Source: Cocos nucifera
Taxonomy: Eukaryota > Streptophyta > Magnoliopsida > Arecales > Arecaceae
NCBI GenBank assembly: GCA_006176705.1
Contig: QRFJ01001028.1
Span: 969,136-1,033,135, forward strand
DNA: 64,000 bases
Direction of reading: 5' to 3'
Shown here piece by piece: positions 11,295 to 23,976 of the stretch. The notes beneath the pieces are model-generated. The model had not been told where the DNA came from and made no database searches. It was given only the letters and a program-made list of their open reading frames with translations. A program made the translations under genes and the position numbers. Numbering within the stretch: position 1 is the stretch's first letter; each line of letters begins with the position of its first letter.

Positions 11295-12620
11295 GTTAGC
11301 ATTATAGTATAGACTATAAAAAAATATTTTTTTCTGTAGCAATGCTCAAGTCCATTCGGATCATATTTATGATAGCTATCCATCTAAACTATAAAATCTA
11401 GTAGATGGATGTGAAGATAGCTTTGCTAAATAGAGAGCTGGATGAAGAGGTGCATATGATATAGCCTAAAGGATTTATATCCACAGATGATTCTAAGGTA
11501 TGTAAACTTTAAAGATCCATTTATAGATTAAAGCAAGCATTTCGAAGTTGGAGCATGTATTTTGATAAAATGATCAAAACGTATGGCTTTATTAAAAATA
11601 GAGAAGAGCTCTATATATACAAGTGGGCCAATGGTTCAGTAGTAGTATTTTTTGTATTGTAGATGGATGACATTCTCTTAATCGAGAATGATGTTCCTGA
11701 ATTATAGGAAATAAATGTTTGGCTGTTGTCATAGTTCTTCATGAAGGACTTGGAAGAAGCATCCTACATCCTAGGGTTGAAGATCTATAAAGATAGATCT
11801 AAAAGATTGCTTGAATTATTCTAGTCTATATACATTGATACTGTACTGAAATAGTTTAGCATGGAGAATTTTAAAAAAGACTCTCTATCGATAGGCCATT
11901 AAATTTCTCTCTTGAAGAGGGATTGTTTGACAACACTTTAAGAAAGAGAGCATATGAGTAGAATTCTATATGCTTTGATAATGGATTCTATTATGTACGC
12001 TATAATATGTACGAGACTAGATGTGGCATACTCACTAGAGATAGTGAGTAGATACCAGTCTAATAAAAAAAATCATTAAAAAGTTGTGAAAATCATCCTT
12101 AAGTATTTAAGAAATACTAAGGATCAGTGACTTATTTATGGTGATTTAGATTTAAAACTTATGAAGTTTATAGACTCTAGTTTTTAATCTGATCGCAATG
12201 ATAGCAAGAATGTATCGGAATACATATTAATCCTTAACGATGGAGCTATCTGCTGAAAATATTCCAAGCACCACATTATGACCAACTCTATTTATGAGGT
12301 GGAGTACATTAAAGCATCTGATGCTACCAAAGAAGCTGTGTGATCTTGGAGTGGCACCCTTCCTTGATGGTTCAGTTTTGCTCTACAGTGACTATATTGG
12401 AGCCATTACCCAGATTAAGAAACTGGAAGCATATTAGTGGATAAAGTATATTATATGCCGCTACTAACTTATTCAAGAGATTGTGGATCGAGATGACGTC
12501 GAGCTTCAGAAGATTAACGAAAAGAAGAATCTAGTCGATCCATTCACTAAAATCCTTACAATAAAGAAGTTCGATGATCATAAGTCGAAGTTGGGTATAT
12601 GATACCGTATCAATTAGTTT
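11295..12620 (+). pseudogene. Copia reverse transcriptase and RNase H remnant
   Basis: Continues the copia polyprotein after the hAT. At 11404-11475 is MDVKIALLNRELDEEVHM (the MDVKTAFLNG motif of copia RT) followed by a stop in place of Gln. At 11660-11700 is MDDILLIEND, where the YVDDxL active site should be; the first residues are altered. RNase H-like sequence with the DGAI and VEYIKASDATKEA motifs lies at 12235-12345, and the VDPFTK C-terminal motif at 12535-12555. Frameshifts and stops throughout. Confidence 0.75.
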
Positions 12621-12636
12621 TAGTCCAAGTAAAAGT

Positions 12637-14928
12637 TGTTGAAAATTATTTTTCAAAGTCAATCATCAACATGTTGATGATTGAGCTAATTTTATAAATT
12701 ATATATGAATTATTTATAAATAAAATATTATTTTAGCATTTTCATCACAAGTTATGTACATTTTTTAATAAATTTCTATGTTGTGATGAAATTCTTAAGA
12801 CTATTTGAAATCGATAAAGAAGGATTTATTATTTAGTCCTTAAATCTATTCATGATCAAATGATACATTGTTACCTAGGATGATAATATTTATCGAGTAT
12901 AGGTTATTGTGTGCTATATAGGTTGGTTGTTCTCTTAATCAAAAAGTATGAAGATACTGGTATGGCATGCAGGTCAGATATAGGAGTATATCTGCATTGA
13001 ATGTGACTAACTCTGCAGTATTCTGCCGTCAAGTCTTGCTCTGAAGGGATATGAGTATAAGTATTCCTCCAATCCAGGATCATCATAGTGACTTGCAGGC
13101 AACTCACTATATTTTGATGCTAGACTATCTGAATTTATAATTTACTGATGGAAGATTTTTGAGTACAGTCAAGTACTTGTGAAGTCAATGTGTGAGTCAA
13201 GATGGGATTAACCACTCCTAGTTTTAGGAGATATGTTGCATTGTGTTTCAATATAGCAAAGTCTTGACCAGAATAGTCCTTGTGAGGAGTCACATGACTG
13301 GTTGCGTTGCGACACATTATGGATGTACTTGTCCAGAGTTTATAGTTTAACTCTTAGTCATCCTAAATACAGAGGTCAAAGGGATGAATTATACGGTAAT
13401 CATATTTTAGTAGGTTCTGAATATTGCATTGCGACTATTTGACCTATCTGAAAATCAGATACCATTATGAGATGGTCACATCGATTGGTATAGAAATTTG
13501 TTCTTATACTACCTACTTAGCTTTGAAGCTATGGGATCATATACATTAGATGTTTCTACCTGATTTGATGGCTGATCTAGAGTCCTACCAGACTGAAACT
13601 CTATGATTAAGAGTGCCACTAGACTAAAACTTTATGATCAAGAGTTCCACTAGATTGAAACTCTGTTATGTAAAGATCCACTGGATTGAAACTCTGTATT
13701 TATGAAAGAATTAATTAGTAATTTGATTACTAATTAGTTCAATTTGATTGAATAATGAATTTTGAATCAAGTCTAATTGAATTAGGTTTAATTGGATCTG
13801 CCGATTAGGTTATAAAATGACCTAATTGCTAAGAAAGATTGGTACCTGATTTGATCAGAACTTGAGCTCAATTAATTCTTAATTTAATTAGAATTTAATT
13901 GAAATATTTTAAGTCTAATTTTATTGGATTTATTCTAGTTTAATTGGGTCAAAAAAAGCTAGTTTGGTTGGAGACATGATTGGATAAAATTTAGAGTCCA
14001 AGTTGGTTGGACTACTCCTTAGCACCATAACCCTTTGACCACTACCCTCTTTCTCTACAAAAATTTAGATTCTCATAAAGATTACACGTGCCCCAAAGTG
14101 CCTCATGCCCCTTCTCTTCATGCCCTTAATGGATAAGAATGGGTGGTTAGCATTTGAATTCAAATGAGCAACCAACTTATTCTCATCTATCCACATGCTA
14201 TGCACTCGGTTTCTACATGTTGTCGTACATTTTAAAAAGGGAATGAGAAAGGGGCATGTGCTATCTGATAGAGGACTCCTTCTGGGCATAAAACTCTACT
14301 ATTTCTATGTGTGAAACATGTTTCTTCCTAAGAGAAAAATCTAGAGAGAAGGCATTATGGTTTTGAATGTGTGTTGCCCTAGGATTTTGACCTAGGGTTC
14401 AGGAAGTGAGATTGAAAGTTGTGAGTGTTACAACTCCAGCAAATTTCTTAGAGATCTTCCTCATACTTCTTAGTATTCTTTCTAATCTTCTAAAGCATCT
14501 CGACGATTGAAAGAAAGAGATCGATCGAGATCGATCAACATCATCCATCGAAAGTTCTGGCGAGGAGCTAGCACTCTGGATGAGCTTATTTAGATCTGAA
14601 GGCTCGTATGGACGATCCATAGAGGCTAGATACTCTATGCAGCTGCATCGTGATAAGAGGAGCCCTAGTTCATGGTTTTGATTGTAGAGATCATCTACCC
14701 ATACTCAGGTATCGTGTTCTAAACACGAGTAGAGTAGTAAATAGGATTTACTACTTTATATTTTTAGATTTTCTATATGTTTATATATTATGCCATAATC
14801 TTAGAGTAGGGTGTTCAATGATTAGATCGCTAGCATGTTAGATTCATTAGATTAATCTTTAATTTTTCACTATTATTTTTCAAAAAAATTTTAAAATGCA
14901 TGCTAGAAATCCTATACTTTTTCCATCA
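12637..14928 (+). repeat. 3' LTR of the 13.1 kb copia element (2.29 kb)
   Basis: Starts TGTTGAAAATT at 12637 just after a weak purine tract (AAGTAAAAGT, 12628-12636 region, the probable decayed polypurine tract) and ends CCATCA at 14928. The target duplication CTAAC follows. Related long LTRs lie at 17533-20421 (minus strand) and 63657-64000 (plus strand). Non-coding; the short ORFs inside are not genes. Confidence 0.85.
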
Positions 14929-14933
14929 CTAAC

Positions 14934-15559
14934 TTGTATTGGGGTAGGTTTGAGTCCAAGAGAGATGAGATTAGGTCAAGTCATGAGTGTGCTTGGGCTT
15001 AGCTGAGCACAATCTCATATTGGATTAGCTATGGGAGTTTTTGGATTGGGTCACATTGACCATGTATAAATATATATTGTATTAGGTTTCTAATTGAATC
15101 AAAGGTTAATATAGATCATTTTCTCCCTCACATTCTCTCTCCTCCTCTCTCCCTCTCTCTTTGGTTGCTGCCCCGTTTGTGTGGAAAACCCTAGTCGCCA
15201 TCTAGGGTTGAAGGGAGGATGCCCAAACCCTAGCCGCTCATCACCAAAACCCTAGCACCCATAAGCCCTAGCACCGCCCCTTGTTCCCTCCCTCTTGCTG
15301 CCATCCAAAAGGAGTTTCCATGCCCCTTTTCTCTGCTAGTTAGGAGCTTTATCAAGGGTATTTTTAGATCTAAGAAGAAGAGTTTTAGATCTAAAAGAGA
15401 AAGGATTTTAGTCAAAGGAAGAAATCCTATCAACAATCCTGTCAAGGCTGCAGATTTTCTAAAGGCTGATTTTCAAAAGGGATTTGGTATCAATAGAAGA
15501 CTCAACATCTTTTCTTGTTGGTTCCAAGATCACCAAGACGCAAGAAGGAGTTCCCAACA
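14934..15559 (+). repeat. Solo LTR, right part, with promoter-like signals and telo-box motifs
   Basis: Right-hand piece of the LTR that starts at 1634. It has a TATA-like TATAAATATATA at about 15064-15075, then a CT-rich stretch (15120-15165), then several AAACCCTA/AACCCTAG telo-box motifs (about 15185-15275), and ends CAACA at 15559. This order (TATA, CT-rich leader, telo-boxes) looks like an LTR promoter and R-U5 region. No internal element domains remain, so it is a solo LTR. Confidence 0.55.
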
Positions 15560-16002
15560 ATATAAACTACTAATTAAATTGGTGATCCATTGCTCAATTA
15601 TTAAGGAATCTTCCTCCACCTAAATTCTAATAGCTAATAGGCACTATAAAATGTAGCAAAGGCCTTTGCACGCCCCTGTAGCTCCACTGATGGAACTAAG
15701 ACTATATTTTGAATAACAAATTTTGTTTCTGAATGATTGTCCTCTTCACTATATTATCGAAGTTCACATTGAAGAATTCTGGTTAATGGGAATGATCAGG
15801 AGTATATTAATTAAGTTGTTTGGTAGGAGAAATGGTTCTCCCAGAAAGTTCATCACCAGAATTAGGTTTCATTATCATGCATTATCATTTACATTACAAG
15901 CTATCGTTTGCTGAACTACTGAAAGAGCGATTAAACTGGTAGCAAATGCTCAGCTTTGAAAGACTTCATCATCTTGTCCATTATATCATTCTCAAAATAT
16001 GT
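15560..16002 (+). repeat. Segment B, copy 1 of the ancestral duplication
   Basis: Aligns with 17465-17532 plus 20422-20735. It contains a 63-codon ORF (15723-15914) that is not conserved as an ORF in copy 2, where stops and indels interrupt it. I recognise no protein. Similarity to copy 2 fades after about 16002. Confidence 0.6.
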
Positions 16003-16916
16003 TGACATTTACAAATCTATATTTTTTTTGTATTTTTATACAGAAATTCAGCAAGATGGATTGAACCCACAACCAAAGGGTGAATATTCAGTATATGAAT
16101 CAAGTAATTTTTCAAAAAAATACATGCAGAAAAAAAAATATGACTTTTGTTTTTGAAAATAATATTCCATTACTATAGAGGCCTTTCCACTCTTAAAACC
16201 TATATAAAATCCTTCAAATACTAAAAATTGTGATAATAAAAAGGCTTTCTAATAGATGTTCATCAAAGAAATCCCAACACTATATAAAAGCAGGAATATT
16301 CCCAACTTTTGAACACTCAAAATTCTTCTAATAATATTTTTCTATTAAATGATTTCCTCACTCTTAACCTCGGCAAACTCCTCCTAATCCTAGGATTGTT
16401 ACCACTAAGATTATTTTGCAATCCTGAAAACCCTTAAGCTGTATTGGTTTGCAAGCCACAACCCCTCTCTTACAATAACCATTTTCTTATAACTAATAGA
16501 TAATAAATTTTGAATATTAAACATTCAAAATTTAGTTAAATGGCCCTTTATCCAAAATCTTTAGGAGCCATGTGCATTTCATATGCATTATAATTGGTCT
16601 AAAAAAGAAGGAACTATAGAAAACAATCTAATAGGTCAAATGAATGTAAGGAGAGAAATAAAAAGAGCGAAAAAAAATAGAGAAGAGAGAGAGAGAGAGA
16701 GAGAGAATTACTAGCTGGCCTTTCCTCCACCCACATCCGCCACCTTCTCATCATTGTCATCGAAGAAAATATTATAAACAGCACCGCAATCACTACCGTA
16801 AGTAGCATGAATAAAATCATACTAAAATTGATCACCAGAGCTACTTATCGGAGAGAGAGAAAGTAGGAAGATGAAAATTTCTTTTTTAGGAAAAGTACCA
16901 TATTTGATTTGGGGTT
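16003..16916. other. Intergenic, no gene seen
   Basis: AT-rich, with a (GA)n run at about 16685-16706 and scattered stops in all frames. The minus-strand ORF at 16614-16835 is low-complexity (Leu/Ser/Phe runs over the GA repeat) and is not supported as a gene. Confidence 0.5.
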
Positions 16917-17532
16917 TTTTTTCATCTCATGAGGGTTGAAACATAAACCCTCGTTAAAAGTGGACTGGAAGTTATAGTTTTAAGCAATGGAGCATAAAAA
17001 TTAAAGTTCGGTCCACTAATGGACCAGGCATTAAAAACCCCTTAATATAATTCCATTGGCTTTGATCTCCTTTGCAACAAAAAAAAATAAAAAATAAAAC
17101 AAAGTAATGATTTATCTTTATTTCTACTAAATTTGTTTTATAAATATGTCCAATAAAGGTTTAAGGATGCTTAGAATCTATTTATCGAAGAGTGCAACAA
17201 GATAAGGCAAGGGAAGGGATACAATGACACATACAATTCATGGACTTCTTCTTCTTCTTTTTATTTTTCTATTTTTTTTAGGAAAAGATGTAGCAAGTCG
17301 CAAGAAACTATAACCTCTCAAACTGGCTATTATATAGATATTGAATCAAAAATCTTGAAACCATGCCGGCTTTCCCAGATTAGCCAAGTATCTGTAATTA
17401 TTGGAAACCCTAGAAGTAGTCGGCTTATAGCAATATACCAAATGTTGCATACATTGCACAAACTACTAAATTGGCGATCTATTGCTCAATTATTAAAGAA
17501 TCTTCTTCTGTCCAAATTCTAATGGCCAATAG
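16917..17532 (+). repeat. Segment A and start of B, copy 2
   Basis: Matches 1084-1633 and then, without a gap, the first ~70 bp of segment B (15565 onward). This uninterrupted A-B join defines the pre-insertion locus and proves that the material at 1634-15559 is inserted. It is cut at 17532 by a minus-strand solo LTR whose target duplication is AATAG (17528-17532 and 20422-20426). Confidence 0.65.
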
Positions 17533-20421
17533 TGTTGAAAAACATGCACGGTTTCATGCATAGATTTCAAATTTTTTTCAAAATATAGAGCAGCGGAAGA
17601 TATAGATTAAACTATTTAATCTACAACATGCATGTAATCAAATTACAAAATCCTAATCAAGGATCTATAACATGTTATGATGCAAATATAAATCTAAAAT
17701 TAAATTAATCATAAATGATATTAATTATATCAATACCTAGATCTAGAATAATTCTAGATCTAATCTTAGATTACATCTAGATCATCAAGAGATCAGATCT
17801 CTTATCTTTGTATGGATTGAGAACTCCACGGTTGAATTCATTGTTGCCTTTGAAGTCGTACAAGCGTATGACCTCTACAAGTGATCCACACGAACCTGCA
17901 ACACAGATTGAAGGTTCGTCGAATGAAGATCCGCTTGAAGTGCTAGCTTCTCGTGGATCCCTCCTAATGGTTAATCAAATAAATATTCTTCGGATCTCTT
18001 GGATACTCCAAGAGATGAAGAACACGAGGAGAAATAAGAAAGAAATCCAACCCTTGGATCTTTCATAAATCAGAAAATAAAATTAAGAAAAAATAAATCC
18101 TAAGAGAAGATAAATCTTCTCCTTCAGGACATCAATGGTTGATGTCCTGAAAACATCTCTATGCTAGGACAAGAGAAGACCTTCTTCTCTAAAATTTTTT
18201 CTAAGTTTTTAAATCTAAGATTTTTTATTTTATTCATATAAAAATTTCATAAAAAATTAGAGAGGAAGGGTTCTTCAAGAAATTCTAAGAGAAGACCTTT
18301 CTTCTCTTCTCCTTCTCTTATCAGGACATGATCAGATCATGTCCAAAAAAAAATATCATGCCCCAACAACTTGGAGCACTCATCCCCATACCCAAATTCT
18401 CTCTCTCTCTCTCTCTCTCTCAGATTTTTATCATATAAAAATCATAAATAAAATAGAAAGAGAGAAACATAAAAGAAAAAAATATAAGAGAAGACAATCT
18501 TTTCTTACCTTGTTTATTCAAGATATTAACCTTTGATATCTTAATTGAGGACTCTTCTCCATGAATCTTGGTGCCACAAATCCTCCATGCCTTCTTCTCC
18601 TTTTTTTCTAATTTTTTTTATGATTTTTCTAGAATTTTTCACGTCCTCTAACTATCTTAAAAGAGGTGTCCACCTTTTATTGTATGACTAGATCAAAACC
18701 TAGTCAAAGAAGGATTTCTATGGGGTGTCCAACTCTTGGACGCCCCTCTCTTGATTTTTTTCATGAGAACCATCAAATCCACATCCCAAAAATCTAGAAG
18801 AAGGGCAGAGAAGTTAAATATGGTGTGGGTTAAGTGGATGCACAAAAGGGGAAGAAGTTTTGGTTAAAGGATACTCTTCCAAGTAGAAAACAAATTCCAA
18901 CTTCTTCCAAGTTTTGACCAAATCATAACAAATTCTCAAAAATATAAATTATGGAGCGTGGAAGGCCTTCTTGGGTGTGGAAATACATATAGAAAAATTA
19001 AGAATTAATTAAGATGGGCATGAGGTCTTAGGCACAAGAGAAAGAGAGAGTCCCAGTCCAACTGGGACTCCTCTTATTTGACTAGGTCAAAATAGTTTTG
19101 AATCTAATTTAAATTTTATTTAAATCAAATCAAATGCAACCTAATTAAGGGTGATCCTAGTCTAACTAGGATCTCAATTAAATTAGAGATGAATCAAGAT
19201 TTAAATCTAATTTAAATGCTAAGTCAGTTAGGTGCACCCAAGTCCTAGTCAAACAAAAAATTATTCTTTCTTACAATTAGCTTATCCAATAAATCAACTA
19301 AACTTAATCTAATTAAGTTTAAACTAATTTTAATTGAATCTAATTTAATTAGACTTGATCTCAATCTGATTGCTTAATCAAATTGAGCCAATTAGCAATC
19401 CAATTGCTAATCAATCCTCTTGCAATACTTGCATTAGGTCAAACATCAATCGCATTGAATGTTTGACCTCAAAACGATTCTCAATCATTGATTAATCATC
19501 TGATCAGATTACTAGCTCTAATATGTGTGATCCCATATATTCGAATCTAAGTCGGTAGCATAGAAATCAATTTCTGTACCAATCAAAGTTACCATCTAGC
19601 AATGGTTCCGACGTTCGGATAGGTCGAATGTATATAAAGCAATATTCTTAGAACTATGGCCCATGGTTACCGTATAATTCATCCCTATGACCAATAATGC
19701 TTAAGATAACTTCAAGTATGCTATAAACACTCATACAAGTCATCTCTATTGTATCTCAAAATTTTATAAATCTCGTGACACCTCACGAGGATTACCCAGG
19801 CCTAAGTTTTGCTAAATTGAAATATAGTAAGTTATTCTCTTTCTGAAGTTAATCAGGAGTGGTCAATTCCATCTTGACTCATACACTGACTTTATAAGTA
19901 TTTGACTGTATCTAAAAATCTTTCAAACCTATATTAGAAATATAAGCAGTCCGACACCAAAGTACAGTGAGTTACTTACAAGTCACTATGGTGATCTTAG
20001 GTTGGAGGGATACTTATATCCATTGACCTTAGCTAGCTACTCTTGACAGTAGAATGCTACATTGATCACGTTCAGTATAGATATACTCCTACATCTCATC
20101 TGGATGCCATACCGATGTCTCCACATTACTTGGTTACGAGGACAACCAACGCATATGGCATACAGCGATCGACACTTGATAAGTTATCATCCTTGCTAAT
20201 AACTTATCATTTAATTATGAATACTTTAAGAACCATATGATAAATTCTTCTTTATCGATTGATTGTGGTTCTAAGGACTTCATCATAATTTAGGAGTTCA
20301 TTTAAGAAAGATAGAACTTTTATGATGAACCAGCCAAATAACTATTATTATTAGATAATTCATATACTAATTTCAATCATCTACCACTTAGATGATTGAT
20401 TTTAGAATATATTTTCCAATA
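17533..20421 (-). repeat. Solo LTR of the long-LTR copia family (2.89 kb)
   Basis: It has target duplication AATAG on both sides and no internal gag-pol. The minus strand starts TATTGGAAAATATATTC at 20421 and ends GTTTTTCAACA at 17533. Its first ~900 bp is the reverse complement of sequence collinear with 12637-13550; for example, the motifs for GGATGATAA and GTATGGAGATACTGGT lie near 20180 and 20110. It includes a (CT)n run at about 18400-18421. Chance ORFs such as 17808-18068 and 20043-20240 lie within it. Confidence 0.75.
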
Positions 20422-20735
20422 AATAGGCACTATAAATTGGATAACAAATGCTTTTTCTGAATGATTGTCCTATTCAATATGCTATCAAAGTTTGCATTGA
20501 AGAATTCAAGTTGAGGAAGATGATCAGGAGTATATTAGTTGAGTTGTTTAATAGTAAAAAGGGTTCTCCTAGAAAGTTCATCACCAAAATTAAGTTTTAT
20601 TATCATGCATTGTCACTTATATTATAAGCTATCATCTGCTGAACTACTGAAAGAGCAATTGAACTGGTAGCAATGGCTCACCGTTGGAAGTCTTCATTAT
20701 CTTATCCGTTATATAGTCTTAAAATATATAGTCCA
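20422..20735 (+). repeat. Segment B, copy 2, remainder
   Basis: Continues segment B after the solo LTR and is collinear with about 15640-16002. Shared landmarks are GAATGATTGTCCT, GATCAGGAGTATATTA, AGAAAGTTCATCACCA and GCTGAACTACTGAAAGAGC. Confidence 0.65.
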
Positions 20736-21139
20736 GCAAGACTAGTTTCTTGGCATAGTCAAACAATGCACTCAAAATTCTATGAGAAATTATTTCCTAC
20801 GCTAGGTGTATCATGTGGCCGTGCATGCTACCAATCACAACCACTCGTTCATATAGATTTCATTAATGAAAGATGCATTTCAGTCAACTGCTATAGGAAT
20901 GATCAATTATAATTGGTGGTATGCCTAGCCACATGGTGCAAGTAGCATTAGGAATAATTTCTCAAATTTTAAAGCACTAGCTATATTAATGATGCTAACT
21001 GGGGGGTCAACTGTTCAAGTTGAGAGAATTATGCCCATGGATCTAGTATTACCATTGAAATAAGGTATGATCAACTCACTCTTAAGCTTTAGCACATCTC
21101 AAACATATCTAACTACTAGTGCCCTATAATGTGAATAAG
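20736..21139. other. Intergenic, no gene seen
   Basis: A short unique stretch between segment B and a solo LTR. The plus ORF at 20673-20912 crosses the edge of the duplicated segment and resembles no family that I know. No regulatory signal is recognised. Confidence 0.45.
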
Positions 21140-21144
21140 GAGGT

Positions 21145-23971
21145 TGTCATGTTCCCAACCCAAGATCGTGAGGCAAGGGTCATAGCAACCCCCCATACTC
21201 ATAGAAAACTCTTCCTATAAGCATATAAGGCATCTCATCATGCTATCATAAAGTAACAATAGAATTATTAGCCATAAATTAAATTCAAAATTTAACTAAT
21301 TGAAATCTAGTTTCAATATCCTATAAAGTTCAATAATGTTCTAAAGATCTTACATCAGCTTCAATAAAATTTTCAATCTAAAATAAAACATCGAGATTCT
21401 GCTTCTAAGCACTCTTTTGTACATATCCTCATATCATCTTAGTTCTCTAAATCTATAAAAATAATAAAATAGGAGGCAATGAGCTTAACAGCCCAATAAG
21501 CAATAACCACTTCAACTAGATTGTATTAAGCAATAAAATAAATGATCACTTATAAAAAATAAGCATATACAAGTTATCAGTTCAAAATCAATTTTAAATA
21601 TGTAGTATTATCAAAAATATTTATCATGCCAAATTCAATCTTTTCAAGTTTTTTTTAAGAATTTAATTTTTTTAATAAATTATCAAATTCTCATCAACCA
21701 TGAGCTATGACCACATTATCCCTATGGCAGAATCATAACATCATGTATTATTTTATAATGAGCTATGAATTATTTGACAGCAAAGTCCTTCAGAATCACT
21801 AGTCTTACTGACAAAATAAACCCTCAAGACTAATTCTTTTGCTAACGTATTAGCCTCGGCTCATTGGTAGGATCCTCCACATAGTCAGACTGAGAGTTTA
21901 AATTATTTTAAATCATAATTCATATTTCTTGTTCTAATTCGATAAGGATACACAAAATCATGTGGTTACAAAATCAATCAACTGTAATATATAATAAGAT
22001 CAATACTTTCAATCACGCTTCATCATAATATTTCAAAAAAATAAGATACTTTCAATAATAAAATATCATTCATCAAATTCACGTATTATTTCATAAATCA
22101 TGTCAAAAAAATATTTTATAATTTATCAATAAATCTATAAAAAGGTAAAATATTACTTACCTTATTAGCATTCTAATATATCTACATAATTTTAGAAATT
22201 TCTTTTCAAAATCTTCATTTCATAGATCATGTCATATCTCTTATTACTAGACATCCATAATCCTATACAGGATTGAGTCCAATAATTAGAAAGGATATAA
22301 ATAATTATAGAAAGATGGGTTGATGATAGTCACATCTAATGATTGAGTTAGTCTGATCATCTTTACTTCATCGATCAAGATTCAATTAGAATATGTGTTG
22401 TCCAACAAAGATTGAGAATGGTTAAATCAGTAGTATCCAATAAAAGTCAAGATGAAAATCAGTATGCCATCCGATAATCAAAGATTAGTTCGATCAAATT
22501 TTTTTTTTAATCAACATCGTTAAAGATAAAATGATTTAATAGAGACCAATAAAGATTGGATCTTATGCAGCTCGACAAAAACTCAAAAGGTGTAGATATG
22601 CTATATGACCGATAAGGTGATTCAAAGTTTGGCTATTTGGATCAAATCAGATTCAAAGAAATAGGATCAAAAATTCTTCATAGAGTTTACAAATCAAGTG
22701 AAGAGATAAAGTTAGAAGAGAGAAAAATTAATAAGATGGAACGAAACTAATCAGAGGGCACAGTCTGACATCTCGATCAGTCCAATTAAGATAATTGACA
22801 TCAAAACATGATAAAATTAATACACAAATAATTCAATAAAATTATAGATGATAAATTTATCGATATCTAGTCTGATCAAGATAGGTATCAGTATGCTATC
22901 TGACAATCATGGATCAGGATTTTTCATTAGGATCATTTAAATTCATCATCAATTTTCTTAAAGATCTAAAAAATTTTAAAAGAGAGAAATAATCTAGAGA
23001 GAGACATAATTCTAGAGAAAAAAATATTATAAAGAGAAAAAAAATTCATAGAGAGAGAAAGTCAGACTTTCTAGAAAAAAGGTAAAATTCAAACTCAAGC
23101 TAAAAAAGAGGAGAGAGAAAAATCTTTTTTTTTCTTTTTCTTTTTCTTTTTCTTTTCTTTCTTTCTTATTTTTTTCCTAACATCCAAGAATCCTATTAGA
23201 GAGGGAAAAAAAGAGAGAGGAAGTAGAGAGAGAATAGGGATTCAACTTAGTGGAGAGAGAGGGCAAGAGAGAGAAACTCTTTTTCTCTTCTTTTTTTTAT
23301 TTCTCTTCTTTTGTTTTCTCTTTTGTTTTCTTTTTTTCTTTTTTTCAACGGAACAGGGGAGCTATTCTTCCCCTTGTCCTTGAAACATGAAGGGCCTCTT
23401 CCCCGTCGGCAATTCTCATAGTCGAATGAGCAAGCCATGATGGTGGCTAACAACAAAGTTTCGGTGACCGGCGGTGACAACCAGTGGTAGAAAAAATCAA
23501 AAAGAAAGGACAGTACTTTAAGAAAAATAGGGTTCTTTGTTTCAAAGAAAAATGCGGTGACTTGTGGCTGGTCAAATACCAATCATCGAAGCTAAGAAAT
23601 GGGAAGAAGGTGGAGATGGAGCAGGAACTTTCTTATCTCAATTCTGGTGGTGGGTCGATGGTGTATCATGGGGCATAATCATCTGAAAATCATAAAAATC
23701 TAATCGATTTATCTGGCAATCGCTCGCGGTTGGGGATGAATCTCCTAAAGGGGGAAGTGAGGGGCTTTTATAGAGGGGATTTAGGCTCCAACGAGCTCTA
23801 GAATCCCACTCTAGCTTGGATTCAAAGAGAGAAGATGGACTCTATCGGAAGTCTTCTTCGATTGGGCTCTCTTTTTTTTGTGCTTTGAGATTCAGGCCAT
23901 TCTTTCTTTCTTCTTCTTGTTTCTTTCTTTCTTTTTTTTTTTTGTAGTGGCTGGGGAGCTAGGGCGTTATA
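21145..23971 (-). repeat. Solo LTR, probably Ty3/gypsy (2.83 kb)
   Basis: It is bounded by a perfect 5-bp duplication GAGGT (21140-21144 and 23972-23976). The minus strand runs from TATAACGCCC at 23971 (a decayed TGTAACGCCC start) to CATGACA at 21145. There are no internal domains. The long LTR length and the TATAACGCCC start suggest a Tekay/Del-type gypsy family, by impression only. It contains pyrimidine- and purine-rich tracts (23040-23350) that produce Lys/Arg- or Phe/Leu-rich chance ORFs (23247-23582 and 23822-24019 on minus). Confidence 0.7.
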
Positions 23972-23976
23972 GAGGT

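Larger units (their letters stand above)
1802..14928 (+). mobile_element. Degenerate Ty1/copia LTR retrotransposon, 13.1 kb including nested insertions
   Basis: Two long, diverged LTRs bound it, and a perfect 5-bp target duplication CTAAC lies at 1797-1801 and 14929-14933. Between the LTRs lie remnants of gag zinc knuckle, protease, integrase, reverse transcriptase and RNase H in copia order (integrase before RT). A hAT transposon interrupts the RT. Element length without the hAT and captured insert is about 8.9 kb. The LTRs differ visibly (many transitions plus indels), so the insertion is old. Every domain carries stops, so it cannot move on its own. It inserted into an older solo LTR. Confidence 0.85.
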
